A stretch of DNA of 64,000 bases from Jatrophihabitans telluris (lineage in GTDB: Bacteria; Actinomycetota; Actinomycetes; Mycobacteriales; Jatrophihabitantaceae), in contig NZ_CP097332.1 in the NCBI RefSeq assembly GCF_023516435.1, positions 2,232,001 through 2,296,000 on the forward strand, given 5' to 3'. This document shows positions 47,259 through 55,546 of the stretch, piece by piece; within the stretch, counting starts at the first letter, position 1; every line of letters begins with the position of its first letter. Both the position numbers and the translations under genes were made by a program. The notes beneath the pieces were generated by a model. That model did no database searches, was not told the DNA's origin, and saw only the letters and a list, made by a program, of their open reading frames with translations.

Positions 47259-48105
47259 GTCGCGCCGCCCACTGCTGGAGCAGCCCGATGAGCCCGATCA
47301 CGACGACGCTGATCAGCAGCAACACGGTCGCCGTGGCCGCGGCCTGGGGCAAGGCGTCGTCCTGAATCTGCTTGTAGATGTACAGCGACGCGATCTCCGT
47401 CTTGTACGTGAGCTGGCCCGAGATCAGGACGACCGAGCCGTATTCCCCCATGGCGCGGCCGAAGGCCAGCGCGGCACCGGACAGCACGGCGGGCAGGACC
47501 GCGGGCAGCACGATCCGCCGGAACGTTGTGAACGAACTCGCGCCCAGGGACGTCGCGGCCTCCTCGACGTCGGACTCCAGCGCGAGCAGGACCGGCTCGA
47601 CGGTACGGACCACGAAGGGCAGGGTGACGAAAAGCAGCGCGACGACGATGCCGGGCTTGGTCGCGTAGAGGTCGGGCGCGATGGCACTGTGCGGTCCGTA
47701 GAGGGTCAGCAGCACCAGACCGGCAACGATGGTCGGCAGCGCGAACGGGATGTCGATGAGCAGTTCGAGAATGCGCTTGCCGGGGAAATGATCGCGCACC
47801 AGCACCCAGGCGATGACAGTGCCCATGACGGCGTTGATCAGCGCGACGCCGAGCGAACTGAGCACTGTCAGCTGAATCGCATCGAAGGCACGCCGATCGG
47901 TGAAGGTGTCGGTGAAGCCCGTCCAGCCGCTGCCGGTTCCTTTGGCGACCACAGCCGCCAGCGGGAGCGCCACGAGCAAGCTGAGCCAGATCACCCCGAG
48001 GCCGAGCCCCACACCCGAGGCCAAACCCAGGCGCTGAGAGTCCGCAGCGCCACTCCGATCAGGAGCGGCCCTGCGGATCTCAGGCTCGAGGACGGTCGAA
48101 CTCAT
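47251..48105 (-). CDS. cysT: Sulfate ABC transporter permease CysT
   Basis: A 284-residue permease with about six membrane helices after a short cytoplasmic N-terminus. The EAA loop is EEAATSLGASSFTTFRRIVL (about 188-207); RDHFPGKRILELLIDIPFAL and GEYGSVVLISGQLTYKTEIA are hallmarks of CysT (CysU). Its ATG overlaps the stop of the binding-protein gene (ATGA). Order binding protein-cysT-cysW-cysA is classical. Confidence 0.92.
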   Translation of the reverse strand: MSSTVLEPEIRRAAPDRSGAADSQRLGLASGVGLGLGVIWLSLLVALPLAAVVAKGTGSGWTGFTDTFTDRRAFDAIQLTVLSSLGVALINAVMGTVIAWVLVRDHFPGKRILELLIDIPFALPTIVAGLVLLTLYGPHSAIAPDLYATKPGIVVALLFVTLPFVVRTVEPVLLALESDVEEAATSLGASSFTTFRRIVLPAVLPAVLSGAALAFGRAMGEYGSVVLISGQLTYKTEIASLYIYKQIQDDALPQAAATATVLLLISVVVIGLIGLLQQWAARRG

Positions 48106-49130
48106 CCGGTGCTGTTGAGGATCGTGGTGATGATCCCGTTGGTCTTGTCGAAGTACTTGGTGTTTACCGTGCTCCAGCCACCCAGGTCGGAGACCGTCGT
48201 GAGGGTCCTCACCGCCGGGAACGGGTTCGCCGGGTCGTTGGCCCCGGTGACGCTGCCGACGTTCACGCCGGACAACACCGGCCGGTATCCCTTGCTGGCG
48301 AACACCTTCTGGCCCGCCTCGCTCTCGACGAAGGCGAGGAAGTCCTTCGCGGCCTGACCCGCCTGCTTGGTGACAGCGGCCGGGTTCTGTATGAGGAAGG
48401 AGTCCTCAGGAACGACGTAGTCCAGGGCCTGCTTGTTGGCGCGGGCATTGATGGCTTCGTTCTCATAGGAGATCAGGACGTCGCCGGTGCCGGACAAGAA
48501 GGTCTGGGTGGCTTTGGAACCGCTCTCCGGCTTGCTGACGATGTTGGCCGAGAACTTCTTCAGGTAAGCCTCGCCGCCGGCCTCTCCCCCGCCGTTGCCG
48601 TACCCATGAGCGAAGGCGGCCAGGAGGTTCCACTTCGCCGAGCCGGACGAACCCGGATCGGGCGTCACGATTTTCACCCCCGGCTTGGTGATGTCGTCCC
48701 ACCCCTTGATGCCGAGCGGGTTGCCCTTACGGACGGCGATCACGACGACCGAGTCGGACACCAGGCCCTTGGTGGGACCGGTGTTCCAGTCGGCGGACAC
48801 CAGGTCGGGAGTCAGCTTCGTCATGTCGGGCTGGATGGAGAAAGCGACATAGTCCGCGCTCTGCCCATTGGCCACCGCTCGGCTCTGGTCGCCGCTGGCG
48901 CCGTAGGACGCGCTGAAGGAGACGCTCCTACCCTTGTCGGTGGCCTTGAACGCGGTCTGCAGCGCGTCGTAGGCGGGCTTGGGAACCGAGTAGGCCACGA
49001 TAGCCACCTTGCCACCCCCGCCAGCGGAGCCCGCGCCAGAGGACGAACACGCCGTCAGGCCGATCGCGGCGACGGCGGCCACGCTCAGCGCTACCGCGGC
49101 GGACCCGCGGCGATTACGGAATGCTCGCAT
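48102..49130 (-). CDS. Sulfate-binding lipoprotein
   Basis: A 342-residue extracytoplasmic binding protein. The signal peptide ends in the lipobox LTAC (cysteine about 28), followed by a Gly/Ser linker. The mature part matches sulfate/thiosulfate-binding proteins: VAYSVPKPAYDALQTAFKAT, SYGASGDQSRAVANGQSADY, VTPDPGSSGSAKWNLLAAFA and DVLISYENEA. GGAG lies 8 nt before ATG 49130. It is the first gene of the sulfate operon; a 24-bp inverted repeat lies 37-60 bp upstream. Confidence 0.93.
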   Translation of the reverse strand: MRAFRNRRGSAAVALSVAAVAAIGLTACSSSGAGSAGGGGKVAIVAYSVPKPAYDALQTAFKATDKGRSVSFSASYGASGDQSRAVANGQSADYVAFSIQPDMTKLTPDLVSADWNTGPTKGLVSDSVVVIAVRKGNPLGIKGWDDITKPGVKIVTPDPGSSGSAKWNLLAAFAHGYGNGGGEAGGEAYLKKFSANIVSKPESGSKATQTFLSGTGDVLISYENEAINARANKQALDYVVPEDSFLIQNPAAVTKQAGQAAKDFLAFVESEAGQKVFASKGYRPVLSGVNVGSVTGANDPANPFPAVRTLTTVSDLGGWSTVNTKYFDKTNGIITTILNSTG

Positions 49131-49166
49131 CGAAAGATCTCCCTAGTGGAACTGATTCCATCGTGC

Positions 49167-49190
49167 CGATAGATCCGATATTGTCTATCG
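49167..49190. promoter_or_regulatory. Inverted repeat upstream of the sulfate operon
   Basis: CGATAGA and TCTATCG form perfect 7-bp arms separated by 10 bp, in an AT-richer patch before the binding-protein gene. It is a good candidate operator for the Rrf2 regulator encoded in the same operon; that link is inferred. Confidence 0.55.
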
Positions 49191-49325
49191 AGCTACAAGA
49201 GAATACGACACGGGACTGCTCGGCTCCAACGTGAGGGACGTCGCACCCGTATCGGGACGCCGGCGGGTACCAACGGGTGCTAACGGGTGCCGGCCGGTGG
49301 CTTCGACCAGGCCCGGCCGGAAGTA

Positions 49326-50159
49326 CTACTCGGCGGTTACCACGTCTTCGACCCGGATGGTCCCGGTGGCTTCAGGGATCAGCCGCAGACCGAACCACAC
49401 CGCTCCGTCCCACCGTCGGTGGCGGGCCAGGGTCCGGATCGGCTCCTTGCCCTTGGCCAGGCTCGAAGGCTCGATCGTCGTCATAACACAGCGATCGCAG
49501 AGTTCGGACGCACGGAAAGCCACGTCCCCGATGCGGACCCGCGTCCAGCGGTCCTCGCCGAACGGGACCTCGGCGTCCCGCACGACGACATTCGGACGGA
49601 AGCGATCCATGACCAGCGGCGACGGAACAGGCTCGGACAACTCGGCGGCCGTCTGGGCGACCCATTCGTTCAGACGACTCAATGAGGCACCGGTGGTCAG
49701 CAGCAGCGGCCCGGCATCGGCCAGGTTCATCACGTCCTCGGCTCGCCCTCCGTGGTGGGCACCGACGGCCCGGCGTCGAGGGTCGTCCTGCCACGCCAAA
49801 CGGGCCGGCAGCGCGAGCAGATCACCGAACCACGCGGCCGCCTCTGCACCCGCGTCACGCAGCTGGTCGATGCGGGACAGCCCGGTATCGAGGAGCGCAC
49901 CGGTGGTCGGTGCGGTCACGCAGAGCGCAGGCAGGTCCGGGGCTGACAGCTGCAGCGAGCCGTCCGGCTGTGGTAGGGCCGTCACCGAAAGCAACTTCTT
50001 GTGCGTCCGCGCGGTGATGTTCTCGCCGCCAGGGTCCAGGACGAGCCACCGTCGATCGTGGCGTAGCCCCCACGGTTGGACCTCGGCAGAGCTCACGCTG
50101 AGCCCCTTGGTCGACTTGACGGGGTAGATCTGCAAGCTCTCGACACGCACGCCGAGCAC
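49326..50159 (-). CDS. MOSC-domain oxidoreductase-like protein
   Basis: A 277-residue protein with an N-terminal MOSC beta-barrel domain (VESLQIYPVKSTKGLSVSSA, GLRHDRRWLVLDPGGENITA) and a C-terminal MOSC domain (about 130-270: RFRPNVVVRDAEVPFGEDRW, FRASELCDRCVMTTIEP). This is the YcbX/mARC-like arrangement that binds molybdenum cofactor and reduces N-hydroxylated compounds. The conserved cysteine lies in the ELCDRCVMT stretch. GTG 50159 is 1 bp from the MFS stop codon, so the two genes are co-transcribed. The substrate is unknown. Confidence 0.87.
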   Translation of the reverse strand: MLGVRVESLQIYPVKSTKGLSVSSAEVQPWGLRHDRRWLVLDPGGENITARTHKKLLSVTALPQPDGSLQLSAPDLPALCVTAPTTGALLDTGLSRIDQLRDAGAEAAAWFGDLLALPARLAWQDDPRRRAVGAHHGGRAEDVMNLADAGPLLLTTGASLSRLNEWVAQTAAELSEPVPSPLVMDRFRPNVVVRDAEVPFGEDRWTRVRIGDVAFRASELCDRCVMTTIEPSSLAKGKEPIRTLARHRRWDGAVWFGLRLIPEATGTIRVEDVVTAE

Positions 50160-50160
50160 G

Positions 50161-51333
50161 CTACCGGTGAACGTGCCGGCGCACCCCGACGGTGGACCGG
50201 AGCGGCACGAGCAGCAGGGGCAGAACGGCCACCGCGGCAGCGACCCCGAAACTCCAGCCGAAGCCGTACCGATCGGCGAGATAGCCGGCGACGACGGGCC
50301 CGGCGACCGAGCCCAGGTCGCCGGCCATCTGGAACACCGACACGACCGTGCCGCCCCGGGCACCGACGATGTCGCCGACCATCGCGCCGGGAACGACGGA
50401 CAACACCGCTCCGGCGACGCCCAGCAGGGCCGAGGCCAGAAGCAGGCCGCCCAGCTGCGGCCACAGCGGGAGGACGCTCAGGGCCGCGGCCGCGGCAAGC
50501 AGTCCGCCGGCCAGCAACGGCAGCCGGCTCCTCCGATCGGCGTGGTGGCCGACCGGGGCCAGCAGGACGCCACTGACGACGCTGACCAGGAAGAACGAGG
50601 CGTAGTTCCAGGCGGTCGAGGCCCCCATCGGACCGATCACGAACAGCGGGATGAGGGCGCTTCGGACGCCGATGACCGACCACTGGGCCGAGCCCGTGGA
50701 GGCAAGGGCGAGCAGATATCCCCGCTGTCGCAGAGCGAATCGGACCGTGACAGCGTCGGACTGAGCAGTCTGTGGCGCCGCGAGGGTGCTGTGCCGCAGC
50801 CGGTGCAGGCCGAGATAGCCGGCGAGGACGAGTGTGCCCGCGTAGAGAAAGAACGGCGCGCGAAGTGACCACGACGCGACGACGCCGACCGCGGGTCCGG
50901 TGATCCCGCCGAGGAGGAAGCCGCCGGCGTAAACCCCTTGCGCGCGCCCTCGCATGGCCGGCGGCGTGACGCGATACAGCAGGCTGGCGGAGCTGACGGT
51001 GAACATGATCGATCCCAGACCGCCGAGCCCACGCAGCACCAGAAGTTGCCAGTAGGACTGGGACAGGCCCGCGACGAAGCTGGACACGGCGACGATCCCG
51101 ATCCCCGTGCCGAGCAGGACGCGTTCACCGACGGCGTTGACGAGCCGTCCGACGAACGGCGCCATCACCAGTCGAGCGAGGGCGAAGGCACTGATCACCG
51201 CGGACGCGGCCGTCGCCGACACACCGAACTGCTCGGCGAACGGTGCGATCGCGGGGGCGACCACGCCGAATCCGACCGCCACCATGAAGGCCACGGCCGT
51301 CAACGCGGCGACCTCGGGCGGCAGCTCGGCCAA
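50161..51333 (-). CDS. Major facilitator superfamily transporter
   Basis: A 390-residue protein with about 12 hydrophobic segments and MFS signatures: FAEQFGVSATAASAVISAFA, GRLVNAVGERVLLGTG in the loop between helices 2 and 3, and GPAVGVVASWSLRAPFFLYA. It resembles drug/sugar efflux permeases, but the substrate is unknown. The only workable start is TTG 51333 with no good ribosome site. The 168-bp region before it contains a hairpin with a perfect LexA box 116 bp upstream, so SOS control of this gene and the MOSC gene is possible. Confidence 0.88.
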   Translation of the reverse strand: MAELPPEVAALTAVAFMVAVGFGVVAPAIAPFAEQFGVSATAASAVISAFALARLVMAPFVGRLVNAVGERVLLGTGIGIVAVSSFVAGLSQSYWQLLVLRGLGGLGSIMFTVSSASLLYRVTPPAMRGRAQGVYAGGFLLGGITGPAVGVVASWSLRAPFFLYAGTLVLAGYLGLHRLRHSTLAAPQTAQSDAVTVRFALRQRGYLLALASTGSAQWSVIGVRSALIPLFVIGPMGASTAWNYASFFLVSVVSGVLLAPVGHHADRRSRLPLLAGGLLAAAAALSVLPLWPQLGGLLLASALLGVAGAVLSVVPGAMVGDIVGARGGTVVSVFQMAGDLGSVAGPVVAGYLADRYGFGWSFGVAAAVAVLPLLLVPLRSTVGVRRHVHR

Positions 51334-51437
51334 CGTCCCGCGTCGAAGCGGATTCAGGCGCGCGGTCGTGGCGATCTCCTCAGTGAGCGGAGTCCCTCGG
51401 GGACAAGTCAGGACGGGTGTGAGCCCGCAGGAACAGA

Positions 51438-51475
51438 CTGATGCCCGGTCGAACCGTGGTTCGACCGGGCATCAG
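51438..51475. terminator. Hairpin downstream of pnp
   Basis: An 18-bp perfect inverted repeat (51438-51455 with 51458-51475) with a minimal loop lies 26 bp after the pnp stop codon on the minus strand. It probably ends pnp transcription. Its upper stem is also a LexA box. Confidence 0.75.
51449..51464. promoter_or_regulatory. Perfect LexA box inside the pnp/MFS hairpin
   Basis: TCGAACcgtgGTTCGA matches the actinobacterial SOS operator at all 12 positions. It lies 116 bp upstream of the MFS start and 38 bp downstream of the pnp stop. It may be chance, since the hairpin is itself palindromic. Confidence 0.5.
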
Positions 51476-51501
51476 TACTAGTTGCGATGCAGACGGCTAG
51501 C

Positions 51502-53730
51502 TCAGGCGTCGGCCGTCGCAGGCTCGGCCGGAGCTTCGGTGGCGGCGTCGCCCACCGAGTCCTCCTTCACCGGTACCAGGCTGATCTTGCCGCGCTGGTC
51601 GATCTCGGTGATCTCGACCTGCAACTTGTCGCCGACGTTGACCACGTCCTCGACCTTGCCGATGCGCTTGCCGTTGCCGAGCTTGGAGATGTGGACCAAG
51701 CCGTCCTTGCCGGGGAGCAGGGAGACGAACGCACCGAACGCGGCGGTCTTGACGACAGTGCCGAGGAAACGCTCGCCGACCTTGGGCATCTGCGGGTTGG
51801 CGATCGCGTTGATGCGGTCGACCGCGGCAGCGGCGGAGGGGCCGTCGGCGGCACCGACATAGATGGTGCCGTCGTCCTCGATGGTGATGTCCGCGCCGGT
51901 CTCGTCCTGGATCGAGTTGATCATCTGGCCCTTGGGGCCGATGACCGCACCGATCTTGTCGACGGGGATCTTGACCACGGTCACGCGCGGGGCGTACGGG
52001 CTCATCTCGTCGGGCCCGTCGATGGCCTCGTTCATGACGTCGAGAATGTGCAGGCGCGCCTCGCGAGCCTGCGACAACGCCGCTGCCAACACCTCGGACG
52101 GGATGCCGTCGAGCTTGGTGTCCAACTGCAGAGCAGTCACGAACTCCTTGGTACCGGCGACCTTGAAGTCCATGTCACCGAAGGCGTCTTCGGCGCCGAG
52201 GATGTCCGTCAGCGCCACGTACTGGGTGGCACCGTCGACCTCATCGGAGACCAGACCCATGGCGATACCGGCCACCGGAGCCTTCAGCGGCACGCCGGCG
52301 TTGAGCAGGCCCAGCGTCGAGGCACACACCGATCCCATCGAGGTGGAACCGTTTGAGCTCAGCGCCTCCGAGACCTGACGGATCGCGTAGGGGAACTCGT
52401 CCCGGCTCGGCAGCACCGGAACCAGGGCACGCTCGGCGAGCGCGCCGTGGCCGATCTCGCGACGCTTGGGCGAGCCCACGCGGCCGGTCTCGCCGGTGCT
52501 GTACGGCGGGAAGTTGTAGTTGTGCATGTAGCGCTTGGTGCGGTTCGGGCTCAGGGTGTCGAGCTTCTGCTCCAAGCCCAGCATGTTCAGCGTGGTCACA
52601 CCCAGGATCTGGGTCTCGCCACGCTCGAACAGGGCAGAACCGTGGACGCGGGGCAGCACCTCGACCTCGGCGGACAGCGTCCGGATGTCGGACAGTCCAC
52701 GGCCGTCGATGCGGATCTTGTCCCGCAGGATGCGCTGACGCACGAGCTTCTTGTTCAGCGACCGGAAAGCGGCGCTGATCTCCTTCTCGCGACCCTCGAA
52801 CTGGGCCGACAGGGAGGTCTTGGCCGCTTCCTTGATCTCGTCGAGCTTGGCCTCACGCTCCTGCTTGTCGGCCAGGGTCAGGGCAGCGGCGGTCTGGTCG
52901 CTGTAGGCGTCGCTGACCGCGGTGAACACGTCGTCCTGGTAGTCCAGGAAGAGCGGGAACTCCATGGTCGGCTTGGCCGCGGCGGCGGCCAGCTCGCCCT
53001 GCGCGCGGCACAGTACCGCGATGAACGGCTTGGCCGCTTCAAGACCCTCGGCAACGACCTCTTCGGTGGGCTTGGTGGCGCCGCCGGCGACGAGATCGAT
53101 CGTGTTCTCGGTGGCCTCGGCCTCGACCATCATGATCGCGACGTCACCGGAATCGAGCAGACGGCCGGCGACGACCATGTCGAAGGTGGCGCGCTCGAGC
53201 TCGCTGTGGCTGGGGAAACCGATCCACTGTCCGTCGATGAGCGCAACCCGGGTACCGCCGACCGGGCCGTTGAACGGCAGGCCGGAGATCTGGGTGGACG
53301 CCGAAGCGGCGTTGATCGCCAGCACGTCGTAGGCGTGGTCGGGATTGAGCGCCATCACCGTGATGACGACCTGAACCTCGTTGCGCAGGCCCTTGATGAA
53401 GGTCGGGCGCAGCGGGCGGTCGATCAGGCGACAGGTCAGGATCGCATCCTCGGAGGGACGACCCTCGCGACGGAAGAACGATCCGGGGATACGGCCGGCT
53501 GCGTACATCCGCTCCTCGACGTCCACCGTGAGCGGGAAGAAGTCGAACTGTTCCTTGGGGGTCTTGCCGGCCGTGGTGGCCGAGAGCAGCATCGTGTCCT
53601 CGTCGAGGTACGCGACGACGGCGCCGGCGGCCTGCTTGGCCAACCGGCCGGTCTCGAACCGGATGGTGCGGGTGCCGAAGGCACCGTTGTCGATGGTGGC
53701 TACTGCTTCGTGAATCGAAGCTTCGGACAT
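51502..53730 (-). CDS. pnp: Polyribonucleotide nucleotidyltransferase (PNPase / GpsI)
   Basis: Phosphorolytic 3'-5' exoribonuclease and polymerase. The 742-residue product has two RNase PH cores (about 10-150 and about 330-550; the second with [20 protein letters not shown] and [21 protein letters not shown]), a helical middle domain, a KH domain ([20 protein letters not shown]) and a C-terminal S1 domain ([20 protein letters not shown]). ATG 53730 has GAGAGG 9 nt upstream. A 24-bp near-palindrome sits just upstream. It follows rpsO, the standard pair, with a terminator between them. Confidence 0.97.
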   Translation of the reverse strand: MSEASIHEAVATIDNGAFGTRTIRFETGRLAKQAAGAVVAYLDEDTMLLSATTAGKTPKEQFDFFPLTVDVEERMYAAGRIPGSFFRREGRPSEDAILTCRLIDRPLRPTFIKGLRNEVQVVITVMALNPDHAYDVLAINAASASTQISGLPFNGPVGGTRVALIDGQWIGFPSHSELERATFDMVVAGRLLDSGDVAIMMVEAEATENTIDLVAGGATKPTEEVVAEGLEAAKPFIAVLCRAQGELAAAAAKPTMEFPLFLDYQDDVFTAVSDAYSDQTAAALTLADKQEREAKLDEIKEAAKTSLSAQFEGREKEISAAFRSLNKKLVRQRILRDKIRIDGRGLSDIRTLSAEVEVLPRVHGSALFERGETQILGVTTLNMLGLEQKLDTLSPNRTKRYMHNYNFPPYSTGETGRVGSPKRREIGHGALAERALVPVLPSRDEFPYAIRQVSEALSSNGSTSMGSVCASTLGLLNAGVPLKAPVAGIAMGLVSDEVDGATQYVALTDILGAEDAFGDMDFKVAGTKEFVTALQLDTKLDGIPSEVLAAALSQAREARLHILDVMNEAIDGPDEMSPYAPRVTVVKIPVDKIGAVIGPKGQMINSIQDETGADITIEDDGTIYVGAADGPSAAAAVDRINAIANPQMPKVGERFLGTVVKTAAFGAFVSLLPGKDGLVHISKLGNGKRIGKVEDVVNVGDKLQVEITEIDQRGKISLVPVKEDSVGDAATEAPAEPATADA

Positions 53731-54023
53731 AGGAGTCCGCCTCTCTGTGGGCAGCACTCACACCTGTGAGCGCTGTTCTAGAGCCGGGGGCGGACGCTGC
53801 TGCACGTCAGGGTGCCGATCATGGGTCGGCGGGTGCGGTGCCGGTCTTCGATCGAAGCGCACGCGGAGTCTCGACTCGGCGGACGCCACTACCGAGGACC
53901 GACCTCGTGAGCCGCACGACATCGGCAGGACGTGCCTGCAGGCGCTCAGCTCCGGCGATTGTGTTCAGTTGTTGATCTTCGCAGGTCGGTGACCGGGACC
54001 CCGGCCACCGCCGGATACGAGTC
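53731..54023. other. pnp upstream region
   Basis: No coding frame here is convincing. It holds the palindrome at 53752-53775 near the pnp start. Leader-level control of pnp is plausible, since PNPase often represses its own message, but no RNase III-type long stem was recognised. Confidence 0.5.
53752..53775. promoter_or_regulatory. 24-bp palindrome before pnp
   Basis: CAGCaCTCACA-cc-TGTGAGcGCTG has 11-bp arms with one mismatch, 22-45 bp upstream of the pnp ATG. It could be an operator or a leader hairpin. Confidence 0.5.
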
Positions 54024-54056
54024 GCGGCCCTTCTCCCAAGCCGGGAGAAGGGCCGC
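54024..54056 (-). terminator. Hairpin terminator after rpsO
   Basis: A 14-bp perfect stem (54024-54037 with 54043-54056) with a 5-nt loop follows the rpsO stop codon after 6 nt. Confidence 0.85.
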
Positions 54057-54062
54057 GCGAAG

Positions 54063-54332
54063 CTATCGACGCAAGCCGAGGCGCTCGATGATCGAGCGGT
54101 AACGGTTGATGTCGGTCTTGGTGAGGTAGTTCAGCAGCCGACGGCGCTGACCTACCAGCAACAGCAGACCACGACGGCTGTGGTGATCATGCTTGTGCAG
54201 CTTGAGGTGCTCGGTCAGATCCGAGATTCGCCTCGACAGCATGGCGATCTGCACTTCCGCGGAGCCGGTGTCGCTCTCGTTCGCGCCGTACTCGATGATG
54301 ATCTGCTTCTTTACGTCCTGGGCCAAGGGCAC
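54063..54332 (-). CDS. rpsO: 30S ribosomal protein S15
   Basis: The 89-residue product has the normal S15 length and sequence: [20 protein letters not shown], then [40 protein letters not shown] and [20 protein letters not shown]. It binds 16S rRNA in the platform of the small subunit. GTG 54332 has GGAG 8 nt upstream; the frame's upstream extension is not homologous. It is followed by a terminator and then pnp. Confidence 0.97.
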   Translation of the reverse strand: MPLAQDVKKQIIIEYGANESDTGSAEVQIAMLSRRISDLTEHLKLHKHDHHSRRGLLLLVGQRRRLLNYLTKTDINRYRSIIERLGLRR

Positions 54333-54530
54333 AGTGCGTTCTCCTTCTCCACGTGGTGCAGGCACGCCCCGCCGGTCTAGATCACGGCAGGTGCGATACG
54401 TACGCTGCGTGCGCACGACGAATCAACCGTCCGTGCGCTGGGGCTCAGAGTATCAGCCGGCCGGCCGGGGCCGGGAATCGCGCCACCTCCCTCGCCCCGG
54501 CCGCCGCGCGCCGATCGACCCGGTTAACCG

Positions 54531-54560
54531 GTCTTGGTCGGTCTTGGCGCGTCTTGGTGC
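54531..54560. repeat. Three 10-bp tandem repeats, GTCTTGG
   Basis: GTCTTGGTCG, GTCTTGGCGC and GTCTTGGTGC follow head to tail with an exact 10-bp period, 70-100 bp upstream of the phosphatase gene. One-turn spacing suggests a protein-binding array. Confidence 0.65.
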
Positions 54561-54606
54561 GTTACGTTCGGACAGGAGCCCTGGCGGTAACGCGGCTGTA
54601 GCCTGA

Positions 54607-54636
54607 TGAACGCACGTTGAACGCATGCTGAATGCA
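54607..54636 (+). promoter_or_regulatory. Three 11-bp-spaced direct repeats, TGAACGCA
   Basis: TGAACGCA, TGAACGCA and TGAATGCA start at 54607, 54618 and 54629, exactly 11 bp apart. The third spans the first possible ATG of the phosphatase frame. This looks like an operator for a direct-repeat-binding regulator. Confidence 0.6.
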
Positions 54637-55390
54637 ACGGCGCATCGCGGGGGCGATAATGACACGGACAGATGTGATCAATCGAAGGCGCTTCGCGCGC
54701 CTGCGACACGGCGGCAGCGCGTACGGCGCCGCCGGCATGACCAGCGGCCAGCAGCTCGTTCAGCTCACTCCACCAGGGCCGACAGGTCCAGCACCGGTCA
54801 CCGTGGAAATGCTCGACAGCGGGAGCCGCTTCGGCATTCTCTTCGTCTGCACGGGAAATCTGCACCGGTCGGTCATGGCCGAAAGACTGTTGCGGTCCCG
54901 CTTGGACGACCGTCTTCCCGTCACCGTCATCAGCACTGGCATCGAGGCCGTCGTCGGCGCCGCGGTCGGCGAGCATTCGGCCGTGGCCCTGCGCGAGCTG
55001 GGCGTCGACCCGGAGGGGCATTCGGCCCGCGCGTACGTCCCTCAGCTGGCCAACAACGCCGACCTCATCCTGACCGCCGAACGCGCGCACCGCGAGCAGG
55101 TGCTGCGCGACACCCCGTCGGCGCTGCGGCGGACCTTCACCCTGGAGGAATTCGCCCGGCTGGCCGAAACGGTGGAACCGCTGCCCTTCGCGGCCCGGCC
55201 TCGGCTCGTCGAACTGCGGGCCAAGGTACATGCCGTGGCCGGTCGCCGCGGGCGGGTCATGCCCGGTCGGGGCCCCCGCGACATCGCCGACCCGGCCACC
55301 GCCGATCTGGCCGAGACGCGCCGCGTCGCCGCGGACGTCGCGGACAAGATCGCGGCCGTCGTGCGGGTCCTGGGACTCACCCCGGTCTGA
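54632..55390 (+). CDS. Low-molecular-weight protein-tyrosine phosphatase family protein
   Basis: The catalytic P-loop C-x5-R-S is seen in LFVCTGNLHRSVMAERLLRS (about residue 72). The fold continues with STGIEAVVGAAVGEHSAVAL, GHSARAYVPQLANNADLILT and a C-terminal RDIADPATADLAETRRVAAD, whose DP may supply the general acid. At 252 residues it is longer than classical enzymes of about 160, mainly through an N-terminal extension (about 60 residues) and a late insert. The start is uncertain: ATG 54632, 54659 or 54737. Such enzymes often act in exopolysaccharide or wall-glycan control. No partner tyrosine kinase is nearby. Confidence 0.82.
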   Translation: MQRRIAGAIMTRTDVINRRRFARLRHGGSAYGAAGMTSGQQLVQLTPPGPTGPAPVTVEMLDSGSRFGILFVCTGNLHRSVMAERLLRSRLDDRLPVTVISTGIEAVVGAAVGEHSAVALRELGVDPEGHSARAYVPQLANNADLILTAERAHREQVLRDTPSALRRTFTLEEFARLAETVEPLPFAARPRLVELRAKVHAVAGRRGRVMPGRGPRDIADPATADLAETRRVAADVADKIAAVVRVLGLTPV

Positions 55391-55437
55391 GCGGCGTCGC
55401 CGCCCTGGCCGGCGAAGCTGCTCTGCCCCCGGCGAGG

Positions 55438-55500
55438 CTGCCCGGCTTCGCTGCCCTGCCCGGCTTCGCTGCCCTGCCCGGCGTCGCTGCCCTGCCCGGT
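55438..55500. repeat. 18-bp minisatellite after the phosphatase gene
   Basis: Units at 55438-55455, 55456-55473, 55474-55491 and a partial unit to 55500, of the form CTGCCCGGCTTCGCTGCC, with one substitution in the third copy. It begins 48 bp after the stop codon. Copy-number variation is likely. Confidence 0.85.
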
Positions 55501-55546
55501 GGCACGACCGGACCGCGCAGGAAACGCGTGCGCCGTCGGTGCGGAC

